A stretch of DNA of 64,000 nt from Brassica napus (Eukaryota > Streptophyta > Magnoliopsida > Brassicales > Brassicaceae): assembly GCF_020379485.1 (NCBI RefSeq), contig NC_063449.1:38871473-38935472 (forward strand), in the 5' to 3' direction. Both the position numbers and the translations under genes were made by a program. The number at the start of each line of letters is the position of its first letter. The first letter of the stretch is position 1. The notes under the pieces were generated by a model. That model was given only the letters and a program-made list of their open reading frames with translations. It ran no database searches and was not told the origin of the DNA. This document shows, one piece after another, positions 1 to 10,511 of the stretch.

Positions 1-211
1 ACACGGGACCAACATGTATTTGTTACCTTGTAAATCGGTTATACTTAATGAAGGGAAATACGATATTCTTTGCAATGATCTGCCCACACGGTACACATGC
101 AAACGATGTCATAAACGTTGCGAAGACAAGACCGTCTACAAGAGATCCGACGATGTAATATATTGTTCTATGTATTGTATAGTCTGTGAGAAATATGGAA
201 TTAAAAATTAA
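1..211 (+). CDS. possible 3' terminal exon of an unidentified Cys-rich protein (partial)
   Basis: An open frame runs from the window edge to a TAA ending at 211. The first ATG is at 14, but the frame is open upstream of it, so this may be the last exon of a gene that starts outside the window. The roughly 65 residues hold paired cysteines (a CKRCHKRC stretch, then YCSMYCIVC), which suggests metal binding or disulfides. I do not recognise the family. A chance ORF in AT-rich DNA is the main alternative. Confidence 0.25.
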   Translation, partial: HGTNMYLLPCKSVILNEGKYDILCNDLPTRYTCKRCHKRCEDKTVYKRSDDVIYCSMYCIVCEKYGIKN

Positions 212-310
212 ATAAAATAAACAATGTATAAATATTTTTTATAATATTTAAATATTAATATTGATCACAAAATTAAATTCTGATATACCAAACTAATTTC
301 AAACGTCTCA

Positions 311-470
311 GTCAGAGCCGTATATGGTTGCAGAATCGCTCAGGACAGTGCCTAGAGAGGCCGTGACTGTTTTGGGATGCTCAAAGTTGTTGGCTACAAG
401 GGCTGCTCGGATTGCGTACCATCCAAGGTCTCCGAGCGCACCAAGACCATCAAGATCCGGTTTCACATAC
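311..470 (-). pseudogene. fragment of a GFO/IDH/MocA-family oxidoreductase
   Basis: The minus-strand translation reads VKPDLDGLGALGDLGWYAIR followed by AALVANNFEHPKTVTAS. This is the characteristic middle segment of plant GFO/IDH/MocA oxidoreductases (the At4g09670 type as I recall it). It aligns with the AGAIGELGWYPIGAALWAM segment of the intact gene at 10512-12368. Only about 50 residues are recognisable. There is no NAD-binding N-terminus and no C-terminal domain, and the frame stops at 308. It looks closer to the At4g09670-type paralogue than to the local intact gene, so it is probably an old or transposon-carried fragment and not a local duplicate. Confidence 0.6.
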
Positions 471-664
471 TCCAATCGGGATTGGCGCATCGGTGGCCAT
501 AGTCTCCGGCGAGAGATAAGAGACAGAGAGAGTGGTGATAGAGAGAAAACCAGGAGCAAAGACAGAGACACGTGTAGAGCTTTGAAGAGTCTCGAAAGAA
601 TAACACTACCTCTAATGCAGGGACCCAATAAAATATTGGGAGTTTCTTTGTTTTGTGGGAATTA

Positions 665-1112
665 AGATTAGCTTAAACAAAAAATAAACGTTCATAAAAT
701 AGTATACCCTAATGCCCACCAACCAATTGCAATGTTAAAAAACTCTTTAATCAGATGATATACAATAATGTAAAGATCAAACCGATCTTTTGCATGGTGC
801 AAAACAATTTGAAACCTGAAAAATGTAAAAAGAACACTGCTCTTTTCAGAGAATCATAACACTGCTCTTTTCAGAGAATCGTATCATCTTCAGAACAATG
901 TCAAATTTATACGACCTTTAAATTGGTTCAAATATTAGTTCAAAAACAAAATTAAAAAACATGACATTTGAGAGAATAACTCCAGACCAAACTGACCAAT
1001 ACGCATAAATCAATATTTTTTTCCAAGTATATTTCCAGAAATAATAAACTTTTAATGATAATATAGACTCCGGACAATCCAAATAGCATTCCCACAAAAA
1101 AGCTCTTATAAT
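665..1112. other. intergenic DNA, eIF3j 3' flank
   Basis: AT-rich DNA downstream of the eIF3j stop codon on the minus strand. A short direct repeat (aacactgctcttttcagaga) occurs twice near 834-885. I see no coding signal. Part of it must be the eIF3j 3' UTR. Confidence 0.4.
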
Positions 1113-2167
1113 CTACATGAAGTCGAAATCGTCCATGGCATCATAAGGACCAGCCACTAGATCGTCATTGGCCTTATCTACAATCAGTTGTTTCTTTTTC
1201 CCACCTGATCATCACAAAGGATTCACACTTAACTTCAGAATAACGAATCTACAAATCTATAACCCAAAAATTAAGAAGGTGTCAATGCACATACCAGTCT
1301 TCTTTCTGCCAGCAGCAGCTTCTTTCTCCACCTTAAGTTTTTCATTTGCTATAGCTGTAACGGAGGAAGCAACATCTTTAACATCTGCTGCCTTCATGTT
1401 GGTCAACGAAAGTCTCATGACTGCTTTGAGTAGCGCAATATAATGATAACTTTTCTGCAAAACAGAAACCAAAAATATAAGTTTCAACATGCCATGCCAT
1501 GAGCGTTTACTTATATAACAAAGGAGATTAAAGGCTATGCAAACATACCTCATATGGTTTAAGCTTATGAGAAATCATTTCAGCATATTCCAAAAAATCG
1601 CTTTCAGACTTGGGGATGAACACATCAAGGTTCTTCTCTTCACCCTTAGTTCCAAAGAGCTCAGCAGTTGCCTTGTAGTCAGCTTCTTCAACAAGCCTGT
1701 GAGAGAAAGGACATAATGCATAAGAATACACACAGATTTGGTCTGTTTATTAAATCTTTGTCTCAACAAAGCAGAAGATTAATATACCTCTGCATGCGAA
1801 GTTTCTCAGAGATGGGATCTAAAGGCTCTTCCTTTGGTGCTTCTTTTGGAACATCGGCTGATTTACCCTTCTTTTCAACAGCTTTGGCTGCTGCTTTCTT
1901 AGGAGGAGCCTTCACCGTAGCAGGCTTTACAGGAGCAGGTTCGTCATCATTATCATCGTCCTCCCAAGAGTCCTTAATATCATTCTCATCTACATCCTCG
2001 TCATCCCAGTTGCTTTTAAGCTCAGCTTTAGCTGGAAGTGGTGCAAGTTGCTCATCCTCTGTAATCATCAAATAAAAAAAAACTATAAGCAATCAAACTC
2101 CAAAAAGTTTCCCAAGTGAAAGAGATAGTAATAATAATAAAAGCATAAACTTACCCCAATCATCCAT
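1113..2167 (-). CDS. eIF3J: eukaryotic translation initiation factor 3 subunit J
   Basis: Five coding exons read on the minus strand: 2155-2167, 1788-2058, 1549-1696, 1295-1454 and 1113-1204. All introns are GT/AG, and the joined frame is 227 codons plus TAG. The protein starts MDDWEDEQLAPLP and has an acidic stretch (NWDDEDVDENDIKDSWEDDD). An Ala/Lys/Pro-rich linker follows, then the conserved core (LRMQRLVEEADYKATAELFG), a helical segment and a C-terminus ending AMDDFDFM. These are hallmarks of eIF3j. In other eukaryotes it is a loosely associated eIF3 subunit that binds the 40S decoding centre and mRNA entry channel. The first coding exon is only 13 bases. The order with the Hikeshi gene matches what I recall for At1g66070-At1g66080. 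The identification is strong; exon borders come from splice consensus and frame continuity. Confidence 0.93.
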
Positions 2168-2218
2168 ATTTTTGCTGCTAGTTATCGAGTAAAAATTCAA
2201 GATAATATCTGAATCCAA

Positions 2219-2521
2219 CTGTAAAACCTGTCAGACATGTACACAAGCATCAGAATCAGACAAAACATACTTGGTTCTGCATATAAGGAGAAACACAACA
2301 CAAATCAGGCATACTAATCTACAATCTGATAGGTTTCTGTAGCACAAAATTGATGATGAACTATAAATCTAAACCTAATCACGATACGGAATACGAATCG
2401 AGTATTAACTAATCGTACACAGCTAAGTCTCAATTCGAGAAGCAAAAAAACCATGAGCATGGGCAGAGATCTACTGCTTTGAAAGAATGAGAATTTTTAA
2501 GATCTAGAATAGATAACATAC
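2219..2521 (-). other. predicted 5' UTR intron of the eIF3j gene
   Basis: On the minus strand a donor of the form ctctcg/gtatgt lies at 2521. An acceptor (gttttacag) ends at 2219, about 50 bases upstream of the ATG at 2167. The first exon would then be an untranslated leader upstream of 2522. The placement is inferred from consensus only. Confidence 0.5.
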
Positions 2522-2522
2522 C

Positions 2523-2893
2523 GAGAGACCAGAAGAGTTTCAGCAGGGGAAGATGAAGAAGCGTAGTTCGTTGGATGAGATCGGACTCCGATGTAATGAG
2601 GCGATAGGCTTTTAAACGGCTTGGGGGTTCCTGGTTTCGGTGGATTTAGGGTTTTTTTTTTTTTTAAATTCCTCTCCTCTTTTTATTTATGTCTTTTTCT
2701 TAAGTCTTTCCTTTTTGAAGCTAAGGAAAAAAGAAAAGTATGGCCTAGCCGAACCTCATTATTTTTTTCTGTCTTTTCGGGTAGATTCATACATGGTCGA
2801 ACCGGTCACAAGTGTCCAGAATTTAATCTTCTTTTTTTTTTCAAATTAGGTTTCCTTTCAATTTTTTTTTTCAAAAATGTGTTAATTAGTAGT
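2523..2893. other. eIF3j promoter and leader region
   Basis: It holds the likely first untranslated exon of eIF3j (minus) and upstream DNA with several poly(T) tracts (2650-2670, 2762, 2830, 2861). I found no ORF with coding character on either strand. Confidence 0.4.
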
Positions 2894-3540
2894 ACTGGGG
2901 GTGGGCGTTCGGGTACTTGTTCGGATTCGGATCGGATATTTCGAATTTTCGGATATTTTGTTATAGAGGCGTAGAATCTATTCGAGTATTTCCGTACTTC
3001 GGGTCGGGTTCAGACATCTTTAGTTCAGATTCGGGTATTTCGGATCTGGTTCGGATATTTAGATTTTAAAAGAAAAAAAAGGCAAAATTTCATTTTTCAA
3101 GTTCCTTGTATTTAAAAATATAACTTTCACTTAACTCATTTTTTTATTTTTTAATAAATTGAATGATTAATAGATTTGGACATAACATTTTAAAACTAAA
3201 ATAACACTAATCTAGTTATTCTTTTTTAAATTTCAGACGTAACTTCTGTTAATTCTTGAAACAAAAAACTTGACATGCATGTTAAGTGAGTAGCAAATCA
3301 TTTACTCCGTAATTATATGTATATTGTATGAACTTAAAATATGTGTAGTATCAATATAAATATTTTAAATAAAATAAGAGATATAAACTAGAAATATAAG
3401 GTTAGTAATAAATATAAAGTTTTGTTATCTTTGAATATCTATTTGGGTTCGGATATTACCCGTTCGGATACCTAATTTCTCCTAATTGAATATCCTACTT
3501 CAGTTTGGGTTCGGATACGGGTAAACTACCCACCCCTAAT
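2894..3540. repeat. MITE-like element with TTCGGATT-rich ends
   Basis: The left end reads tgggggtgggcgttcgggta and the right end gggtaaactacccaccccta, an imperfect terminal inverted repeat. Just inside both ends are degenerate iterations of ttcggat/ttcgggt (2900-3060 and 3440-3520) around an AT-rich core with no ORF. This architecture is common in Brassicaceae intergenic DNA. The family name cannot be settled from sequence alone. Confidence 0.55.
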
Positions 3541-4771
3541 TAGTACATAGGAAACGAGTAAAAATCAAAAAGTTTGAAAACGATGAACTTGCAGTACATC
3601 TCATGTTATGTCAGCGACAGAATATGAGGCAACTGAGATGGCATATGTCCTAAAACACATACAGGGGAAGCATCGAAACACCCAATCAATGTGAGCAAGT
3701 CATCGAGACACAATATTTAGACGACTCACAAGTCACAACATAAAAGCTTTGTAAACCATCTGAAAAAATAAAATGAAACCAATAAATTTCTTTTCTTTTT
3801 TAGCAAAAAAAAACAGATAAATTTCTTTCTAAACCTGAATACAAAGCATCTTTTTTACAGGTGAACTCTTTGGCAAGTGTTCTTCAGTTTACAAATTATT
3901 TACGGGTGAACCTTTACACCAAAAAAGGGCGCATCTTTTTTTTAATACGAACAGAAATTCAAAGTAGCGCAAACATTTCGAAGCTAGAACATGTAGAGTG
4001 TGAATGAGAGCTTCTAAAAGATAGTAATGCTGATGGCCCGATAGCTCAGAAAAACACACACAGGCAAGTCCAACCAAATAAACCGTATGCTAATCTATCC
4101 CAACTAATGTTTTACATCAAGTGCACTCAGAAGATCAAGAGAATGCCACTAAAAATCATAGATTCAGTCCTTTGGTTTGTTCTTCACCTTTCATCTACAT
4201 TAGCAAACTAAGACAACGTTGAACATTCAAATTTGCATAGATTAGCTTATGAAACATGATGGTATCTGAATCAGCATCCACTTGCTGAAACTGTGATTCT
4301 ATGCAAACCAAGAACACTAAAAGCAAAACATTTCATATCTTCCACACTCTCTCATTGGCTACAATCTCCCCTTCAATTTACCGTATACAACTCAAGATTA
4401 AATGAGTAAAACCGTCAAGATGGCAAAGTAGGGAATCCCGGTAATGATTAAAGTAACACTTTCCTTGCTAAGAGCAGAAATTTCGAGCTCTTGGACATAC
4501 CAGATAAGAAACAGCATCAAGTTAATGGATTCGTAATCACAGGTTCTAAAAATCGGCTTACGCGCCCACCTAAACAATAAACCTCTATAAAGATCCTAAC
4601 ACTGCATAGCGATTTCTTGGATATTGATCAAGAAGAAAATATAAAGCAAATATTATACTCAATTGCAAACTAAAGTGAACTAGAATCTCTTCTTCAATTC
4701 ATCATACAGAACCCTTAAGTTGCCAAAATGAGGTTTAGACAAGACCAAAGACGCAAAAGCCAAAAACCATT
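3541..4771. other. intergenic DNA, Hikeshi-like 3' flank
   Basis: About 1.2 kb with no supportable gene. It includes the 3' UTR of the Hikeshi-like gene at its right side. A short motif near 4541-4580 (ctaaaaatcggcttacgcgc) resembles the sequence around 5700-5830 and is probably a dispersed repeat remnant. Confidence 0.35.
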
Positions 4772-5403
4772 CTACAAAGCGAAGCTTTTGAGAAAACCAG
4801 GATCTCTTTTAGCTCTCTCCTGAAACTTCTTAAACCACCGATCCAATATATCCATCGGAACAACCAACTTGCTCCCATCGACGCCGCAGAACGACTGCAT
4901 GAAATTAAACAGATTCTCCCCAACCCTCATCGCCAACCGCTCGATTTTCCTCTCCGCCGCCACATCCAACGACTGAAGCGACGCCGCGTCCTCCACCGAG
5001 ATCCCGATTTTCGCCGACAGAGGAGTCGAGTCTCCCGCCGTGAGCTGCATCTGCGCCGCGCTTCCGGGCTCCGGCCACTGTAAGGACAAAACCGCCGAGG
5101 GTCGAGATACGGTTACGGCGCCGCAGAAGGCGAAAGCGGATCCTGGAGATTGGACGTAGACTGCTAGCGCTTTGTCGGGTGGGAGAGTGAAGTTGTTGAG
5201 TAGGAAGATGCACATCTCTCCGATTTGATCGTATGCTTCGCCTGAGGAGAAATTTGTTTTATTGGGAAGATGAGGAGAGGAGAAGGTGAAGAAGACTTAC
5301 CGACGAAGTGGTTCATGTCGAGAACCCAGTGGAAAGTGTCGATTTGGACGAAGGTTGAGATGTCCATTGGGAAACTTCGATTCGGGAAGACCACGCCGAA
5401 CAT
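4772..5403 (-). CDS. HLP1: Hikeshi-like protein (Hsp70 nuclear import carrier family)
   Basis: Two minus-strand exons, 5301-5403 and 4772-5241, join across an intron with gtaagt donor and ctcag acceptor to give 190 residues. The protein starts MFGVVFPNRSFPMDISTF and continues QIDTFHWVLDMNHFVGEAYD, the conserved N-terminus of Hikeshi/OPI10. The C-terminal part includes MDILDRWFKKFQERAKRDP and ends LKSFAL. In animals Hikeshi carries Hsp70 into the nucleus under heat stress; the Arabidopsis homologue has been linked to thermotolerance. The length fits the family (about 190-200). The ATG at 5403 is the start because it begins the conserved MFGVVFP block. Confidence 0.93.
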
Positions 5404-5870
5404 TTTTTTATGTTTTGTCTGTTGATTTTTGAGTTTTGGGAGGTTTTGAGCGAAGGGAGAAAAAAGAAAGACAGAGCGGTTGTTGAGATGATTCTAGAAG
5501 CCTTTGGAAATAGTTACAACAGTTCCGCACTGAGACTGTGTGTCGTGTCCGTGTCAATTGAAGGAAATGTTCTTTACGGCCTTTTTGTATTCGTTAAATG
5601 AAAATAAAGCCCACAAGGATGTTACAAAAATCATCTCCAGAGCTGGAAATAGGTTAAATAAACATGAAAAATAAACATTTGCCGCAAGCAATGTTGAAAA
5701 AATTGCTAGGTGGTGGTTTAGCCGAAATTATTGTTTAGGCGAATCGATTTTTGAAAAACAAATCGGTATGCAAAATAGTTTTGTTTTCGATTTATGTATC
5801 CGATGCCTATACCGATGATTTTTAGAACACTGGCCACCTTTATTAAAATTCCCTGTGACTATTCATTGTT
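5404..5870. other. Hikeshi-like promoter and dispersed-repeat sequence
   Basis: Upstream region of the Hikeshi-like gene. From about 5700 to 5830 there is a sequence (gccgaaattattgtttaggc, later gatttttagaacactgg) like a decayed dispersed repeat also hinted at near 4545. No ORF is supported. Confidence 0.35.
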
Positions 5871-6135
5871 TCTTTTTTTTTTTTTGAAACTAAGGCTTTC
5901 ATTAATAAAAAAGGAAACAAAATGTTTACAGGTCAGAGACCATGGTTACGAGGGCCTTGCCCAGTACAAAAGAAGAACCATAATTGAAACCCATAAAGTG
6001 AAGATAGAAGCCCATTTGAGAGTAGCAGGCCCAACTGGAGAAGAAGAGACGGGAAGGTTCAGAAACGATCAGATACGGGAAGGTTCTGAAGCGATCAGAT
6101 GGAGGAGAGTTGCAGTTGATTTCACCGGAGAAGAT

Positions 6136-7416
6136 TTACGAGAACCAGAGTTGAATCATCTTCGAGGAGAGAGCATGATTTGATTCACGGAAGCTTTGAA
6201 TATGATTCCTGATTTGGCGATCAATGGTTTTGAGAAGAGAGTCGATGGTTCTGAAAGTATTTGCATGGAGCCTCTCGTTTCGTTCCCTCCATAACCAATA
6301 CATCACAGCTTTCCACGCAAGGAGACAGAGGAGCTTCTTTGACCTTGGAGGTGGCAAAGAAGTCATTTGATTTATGAGAGCGGACCAGTTTCGAAGGGGC
6401 AGGAGTTGACACTTAGTGGCGATCAAAGTCCAGAGATCGAAACTAAACGGGCAGTCCATGTATAAGTGATCCCTTGATTCAGAGTTAGCATTACAGAGGA
6501 GACATAGGTGGCTTACTTGGAGACCCCAACTGATGAGACGATCACGGGTTGGAGTGCGATCAAGTACTACTAACCAAGCATGAAATGATTGCCTCGGGAT
6601 GCTTCTAGGAGACCAAACCGCTGATGCCCACTGAACGGTTTCGATATTGCCCCTCAGGTAGTGGTAAATCCTTCCAGTTTCATATCTCAACATCGGTGTA
6701 CCTTCAATTTCCCAATAGTATGCATCATCTACATCAGTTAATTGGATAGTGGTTAAGAAAGAGTGTAAGTTCAACTGATGTTCTGATCTTGCAGGTGGTA
6801 GCCTCCAAGCGCCATCCCTTAATAGCGAGGCCACTGTCGCATTTATAGGTATTCCAAGCCTTGTTGCAGAAGCGCCTAGATAGTCATAGAGGCAGCCAAA
6901 CGGACTCCAGTTATCATGCCAGAATCGTGCCATTTTCCCATTCTGCAGTTGGAGACGAATCATAGGATATACAACACTTTTCAACTTCAACAGTTTGTTC
7001 ACTGGCCAAGAGTAGGTGCTACTTGGTTTAGTAGACCAGTAGTTGTGGACTGATCCGTTGAGAATGACTTCTTTAAACCAAGACACCCAGACAGAGTCTG
7101 GTCTGAAAAATATCATCCAAATAAGCCGCAGACAACATGATTTGTTCCAGGTTAGTAAGTCTTTCACTCCTAAGCCTCCTTGCTCCTTCGTCAGTGTAAC
7201 TGTTTCCCAGGCTACCCTCGCAGAGTTTCTAGAGTCAGTGTCTCCTTTCCATAAGAAAGTACTACATAAAGAGTTTATTTTCTTTATGCAGGCTTTGGGA
7301 AGTATGAAGGAAGAGCACCAGAATGTGGTAATCCCCGATATCACCGTTTTTATTAGCAACAAACGTCCTGAAAAAGATAAAGTCTTTACTGACCAGGAAT
7401 TGAATTTTGCTTTCAC
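6136..7416 (-). pseudogene. LINE ORF2 C-terminal half (zf-RVT region)
   Basis: 426 codons in one frame, from VKAKFNSWSVKTLSFSGR to the stop at 6136. A CLLCN...SRDHLYMDC Cys/His cluster about 320 residues in is the zf-RVT module found after plant L1 reverse transcriptases, and a YWLWRERNERLH block follows it. It is separated from the RT segment by a frameshift at about 7428-7436: the expected continuation PLLQQVKAKF is present in the other frame. Confidence 0.85.
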
Positions 7417-8534
7417 TTGTTGCAGTAGGGTATATCACAGCCAGCTATGGAAAGCTTTCTGGAGTTTAAAGGGACACCGAGGTACCGGAATGGAAGTGAC
7501 CCACACGACATGCCAGTAGAAGCTTGGATCATTTCAATTTCTGCTTGTTCCATTCCAGAGGCAAAGAATGATGTCTTCTGAAGACTCACTGCAAGACCTG
7601 ATCTGTTTTCAAATTCCCGAAGGAGTTGAAGTACTTGCTGGACAGAGTTGATAGAACCATCGATAAAGATCAGGAGATCATCTGCAAAGGAAAGATGTGT
7701 CAGTTTAACCTTCTCACATTTAGCATGGAATTTAACTCGATTCTCTGCGGCCGCCTTGTTGAGCATATGAGAAAGGCAGTTCATCGCAATTACGAACAGG
7801 TAAGGAGATAAGGGATCCCCTTGCCTTAACCCTCTACTCCCTTTGAAATAACCGTTCACCGTGCCATTGTACCCAACCATGAAACTTGTAGTACATATAC
7901 AGGCTCGCAACCAGGAGAGGAAGAGAGGAGGGAGACCCAAACCATAGAGGCAGGAGAAGAGGAAATCCCAGGATAGCGTATCAAACGCCTTTGCTATGTC
8001 CACCTTTATGGTAGTCTTCTTTGAGCCTTTGTTTCGATGGTAGCCATTTATTAATTCACCGGCAAGGGTAGTGTTCTCCAGTAGCAACCGATCCTTGACA
8101 AACGCCGTTTGGCTTGGTAGAATTAGTTTAGGCAGGAACCGCTTTAATCTCTTGACTAGCAATCTAGATATAACCTTATAAACCGTATTGAGGCAACTTA
8201 TAGGTCTGAAATCAGATATCTTGCTTGCTCCTGGAAACTTAGGTACAAGTGAGAGGATCGTGGCGTTTGCTGCGGCCGGAAGGAAACAGGAAGAGAAGAA
8301 CTGCTGGATCGAGTTTGTAGTCTCATCACCAATCACTGACCAAGCACCTTTAAAGAAGCCAGAGGTTAACCCATCCGGCCCAGGGGCTTTATTTGGGTTG
8401 AGCTTGAAGAACAGAGCCTTTATTTCTTCCCGAGAAGGCGTAAGAACCATCTGTTGAGATTCAAACTCAGATAGCTGAAACCCCGTGAGTTCAGCGAACC
8501 AGGAAGGAGCCTGGTTATTGTTTTGTTTCCTCAA
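7413..8534 (-). pseudogene. LINE ORF2 reverse transcriptase segment
   Basis: About 373 codons with RT signatures in order: NPNKAPGPDG, DFRPISCLNTVYKVIS, VDIAKAFDTLSWDF, GLRQGDPLSPYLF and the catalytic SFADDLLIF box. These are typical of plant L1 elements (RVT_1). There is no ATG at the left end of the frame (it begins with TTG), consistent with 5' truncation. The frame breaks at GCDIPYCNK just before the next segment, so the copy is inactive. Confidence 0.9.
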
Positions 8535-8763
8535 GGTTTAATGAAAAGCATTGACATATATCAAATTTCATAAAAATTCCCATTTTGTTGGAAACAAGAT
8601 CTTTGACAAAACGCTTGAATACATCCACAGCTCAAATTTCATTAATGGTCTGACTCAAAACGTATCCACAAACTCAAAGAAACCAACCTAATTTTTATTG
8701 ACTTCTCAATAGCTAAAACCAATTACAAAAAAAAATGCATAAACCCTAAATCCCAGAATCGGT

Positions 8764-9819
8764 TTAAGCAGAGTAACTACCAATTAGGCCCGGGACGAAA
8801 CCCGAATCCAATCCTGTACCTCCCATGTAATACCTATCAAGAACATCATGGATCATTTTCGCAGCAACCTTCGTATCATCTCCAAGTCCATCGATTCTCT
8901 TAATCATCAAAGCCAAACGCGACACAAACTCATACTCACGCCCACGAAACCTCAAAGCTTCACCACGCACTTTCCTCACCAACCTCAACAGCCCTTTACG
9001 CACAACCATATCTCGTTTCCGCACGTTAACCATCTCCCAAACCGAACTCACAATCGCGTAAACCGAATCCCAAACCAAATCTTTCCTCTCCAGGTTTATC
9101 AGCTGCAGCATCAGATTAAACCCCGCTTCCAACGCTAAACACCATTCATCATCACGATCTTGATTAAACAAGCCTTTAAGGATCTTGAACGCGAGACCGT
9201 TCTCCAGCAACGGCTTCAAGAAACCTTCGTCGAGAACCGTCGGTAACTCCCCGAACATCAGCAGCATTTTCTTGTCGTTTAAAGAGACGATGAAGGAAGA
9301 GAGCTCCTCCCACGGGATGGATTCGATGAAGAAATCAACGGAGACGCGAGATACGATTCTCGAGAGGAGCTTAAACTCGCGATCAGAGGTTTCTTGATGT
9401 ACAAGGCAAGCGTTTAGATGCTCTTTCACGTCGTTCAACGCCTCTGTTTTCAATGCGACGTTAGACTCTTCGAGATCGATGAGAAGCGTGACGAGGAGTT
9501 CGAGGGGGTAAGATCGAAGGCCTGAGCGAGAGGAGGAGGGAAACGTTGTCGTGATGAATCTGTACGCGTGGATGAGTTTGACGGCTAAGAGATTCGGGAA
9601 ATGCTTCTTGAAGGTTTTGTAGAGAAGGCTCGAGGATTCGTCTGATTCTTTCGCGTAGCAGAGGTTCGTGACGAGTCTGGTGATTCCTGTGGCGTCGCGT
9701 GTCGCGAGGATCTCTTTGGCTTTGTTCGCGACGTGGAGACGAGATGAAGTGATGGGAGGAGGAGGGTGAGAGGAAGAAGCTCCGTTGTTGTTGCTTCGAT
9801 TGCCTGAAGAAGACGACAT
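8764..9819 (-). CDS. DUF577-like protein of unknown function
   Basis: Single-exon gene of 351 residues; ATG at 9819, stop at 8764. After a Ser/Asn/Pro-rich N-terminus (about residues 1-27) the chain is predicted helical. Segments such as ATRDATGITRLVTNL and KHFPNLLAVKLIHAYRF match my recollection of the N-terminal part of the plant DUF577 family, whose function is unknown. No signal peptide, membrane segment or catalytic motif is visible. A. thaliana has a DUF577 gene near its eIF3j gene (At1g66060, recalled), which would fit synteny. It is high in GC compared with its flanks, and the frame is clean, so it is probably a real gene. The family assignment is less certain than the gene call. Confidence 0.75.
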   Translation of the reverse strand: MSSSSGNRSNNNGASSSHPPPPITSSRLHVANKAKEILATRDATGITRLVTNLCYAKESDESSSLLYKTFKKHFPNLLAVKLIHAYRFITTTFPSSSRSGLRSYPLELLVTLLIDLEESNVALKTEALNDVKEHLNACLVHQETSDREFKLLSRIVSRVSVDFFIESIPWEELSSFIVSLNDKKMLLMFGELPTVLDEGFLKPLLENGLAFKILKGLFNQDRDDEWCLALEAGFNLMLQLINLERKDLVWDSVYAIVSSVWEMVNVRKRDMVVRKGLLRLVRKVRGEALRFRGREYEFVSRLALMIKRIDGLGDDTKVAAKMIHDVLDRYYMGGTGLDSGFVPGLIGSYSA

Positions 9820-10511
9820 ACTTGATTTTCCCGAGAAAGAATGTGTTTGTTCTCAGAGAAAAGGATAAATCACGAAGAGAGAGAGATTTGATGAAATCTT
9901 TTCAATATATATTCGCTCTGGTAACTTTGACGATTGTAGTTTTCTGTTAGAGTGACCAAATTACCCTTCAACAGGTGGTGTCACTCTGTTAAAACGCTCA
10001 CGTGTTGGCCCAGTGGGTATAAATCCGAAACAAAACAAGCTTAACCAAATTGAAATTCATCGCTGCGAACCGGTCGGTACCTGTTCTTATTATTATAACC
10101 TGAATTGCATAGAGAATTATAATGAATCAACCAAATTCGACAAAACTAACAAATTCAGAAAGTATGCAGAGATTTTTTTCTATAAACTTATAAGGTTAAC
10201 TAAACTTGATAATTTTTTTTGAACCTTTATCATAAATGTTTATTTGAAACTAAAATTTTAAACGATTTGAACCTAATAATTTAAGACCAATAGTCTACTT
10301 ATTAAATTAAAAACCCGGATAACCTGAACCGAACCAAACTGAAGAAACCGAGTATAAAAATCGTATGATAACACGCATAAAATGAAGAAGATAATTTAAA
10401 ATTCTTACCATGGGCTCATAATTTGCCACGTAGAATGCCTTCAAATCTCATCACTTTCATTAGAACATCAGCTCAGTTCTGAAGCATTTCTGCAACATTA
10501 AACGAAAAACA
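9820..10511. other. divergent intergenic region between DUF577-like and oxidoreductase genes
   Basis: The two genes are transcribed away from each other, so this 690-base segment holds both promoters. A TATA-like stretch (caatatatattcgc) near 9902-9915 could serve the minus-strand gene. There is no other gene signal. Confidence 0.4.

Larger units (their letters stand above)
5871..8534 (-). mobile_element. 5'-truncated L1-type LINE (non-LTR retrotransposon)
   Basis: Read on the minus strand, a reverse transcriptase domain is followed by the L1 C-terminal region and a zinc-knuckle module. A short 3' UTR and a poly(A) tail follow (poly(T) at about 5871-5885 on the plus strand). ORF1, the endonuclease and the start of the RT region are missing, the usual outcome of incomplete target-primed reverse transcription. 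I could not find a convincing target-site duplication; the 5' junction is somewhere near 8535. The element separates the Hikeshi-like and DUF577-like genes. Confidence 0.9.

Noticed and set aside
308..665. ORFs of 106 and 113 codons as complete genes
   Set aside because: Only the 50-residue oxidoreductase-like segment on the minus strand has coding character; the rest reads as low-complexity sequence and the plus-strand frame is its shadow.
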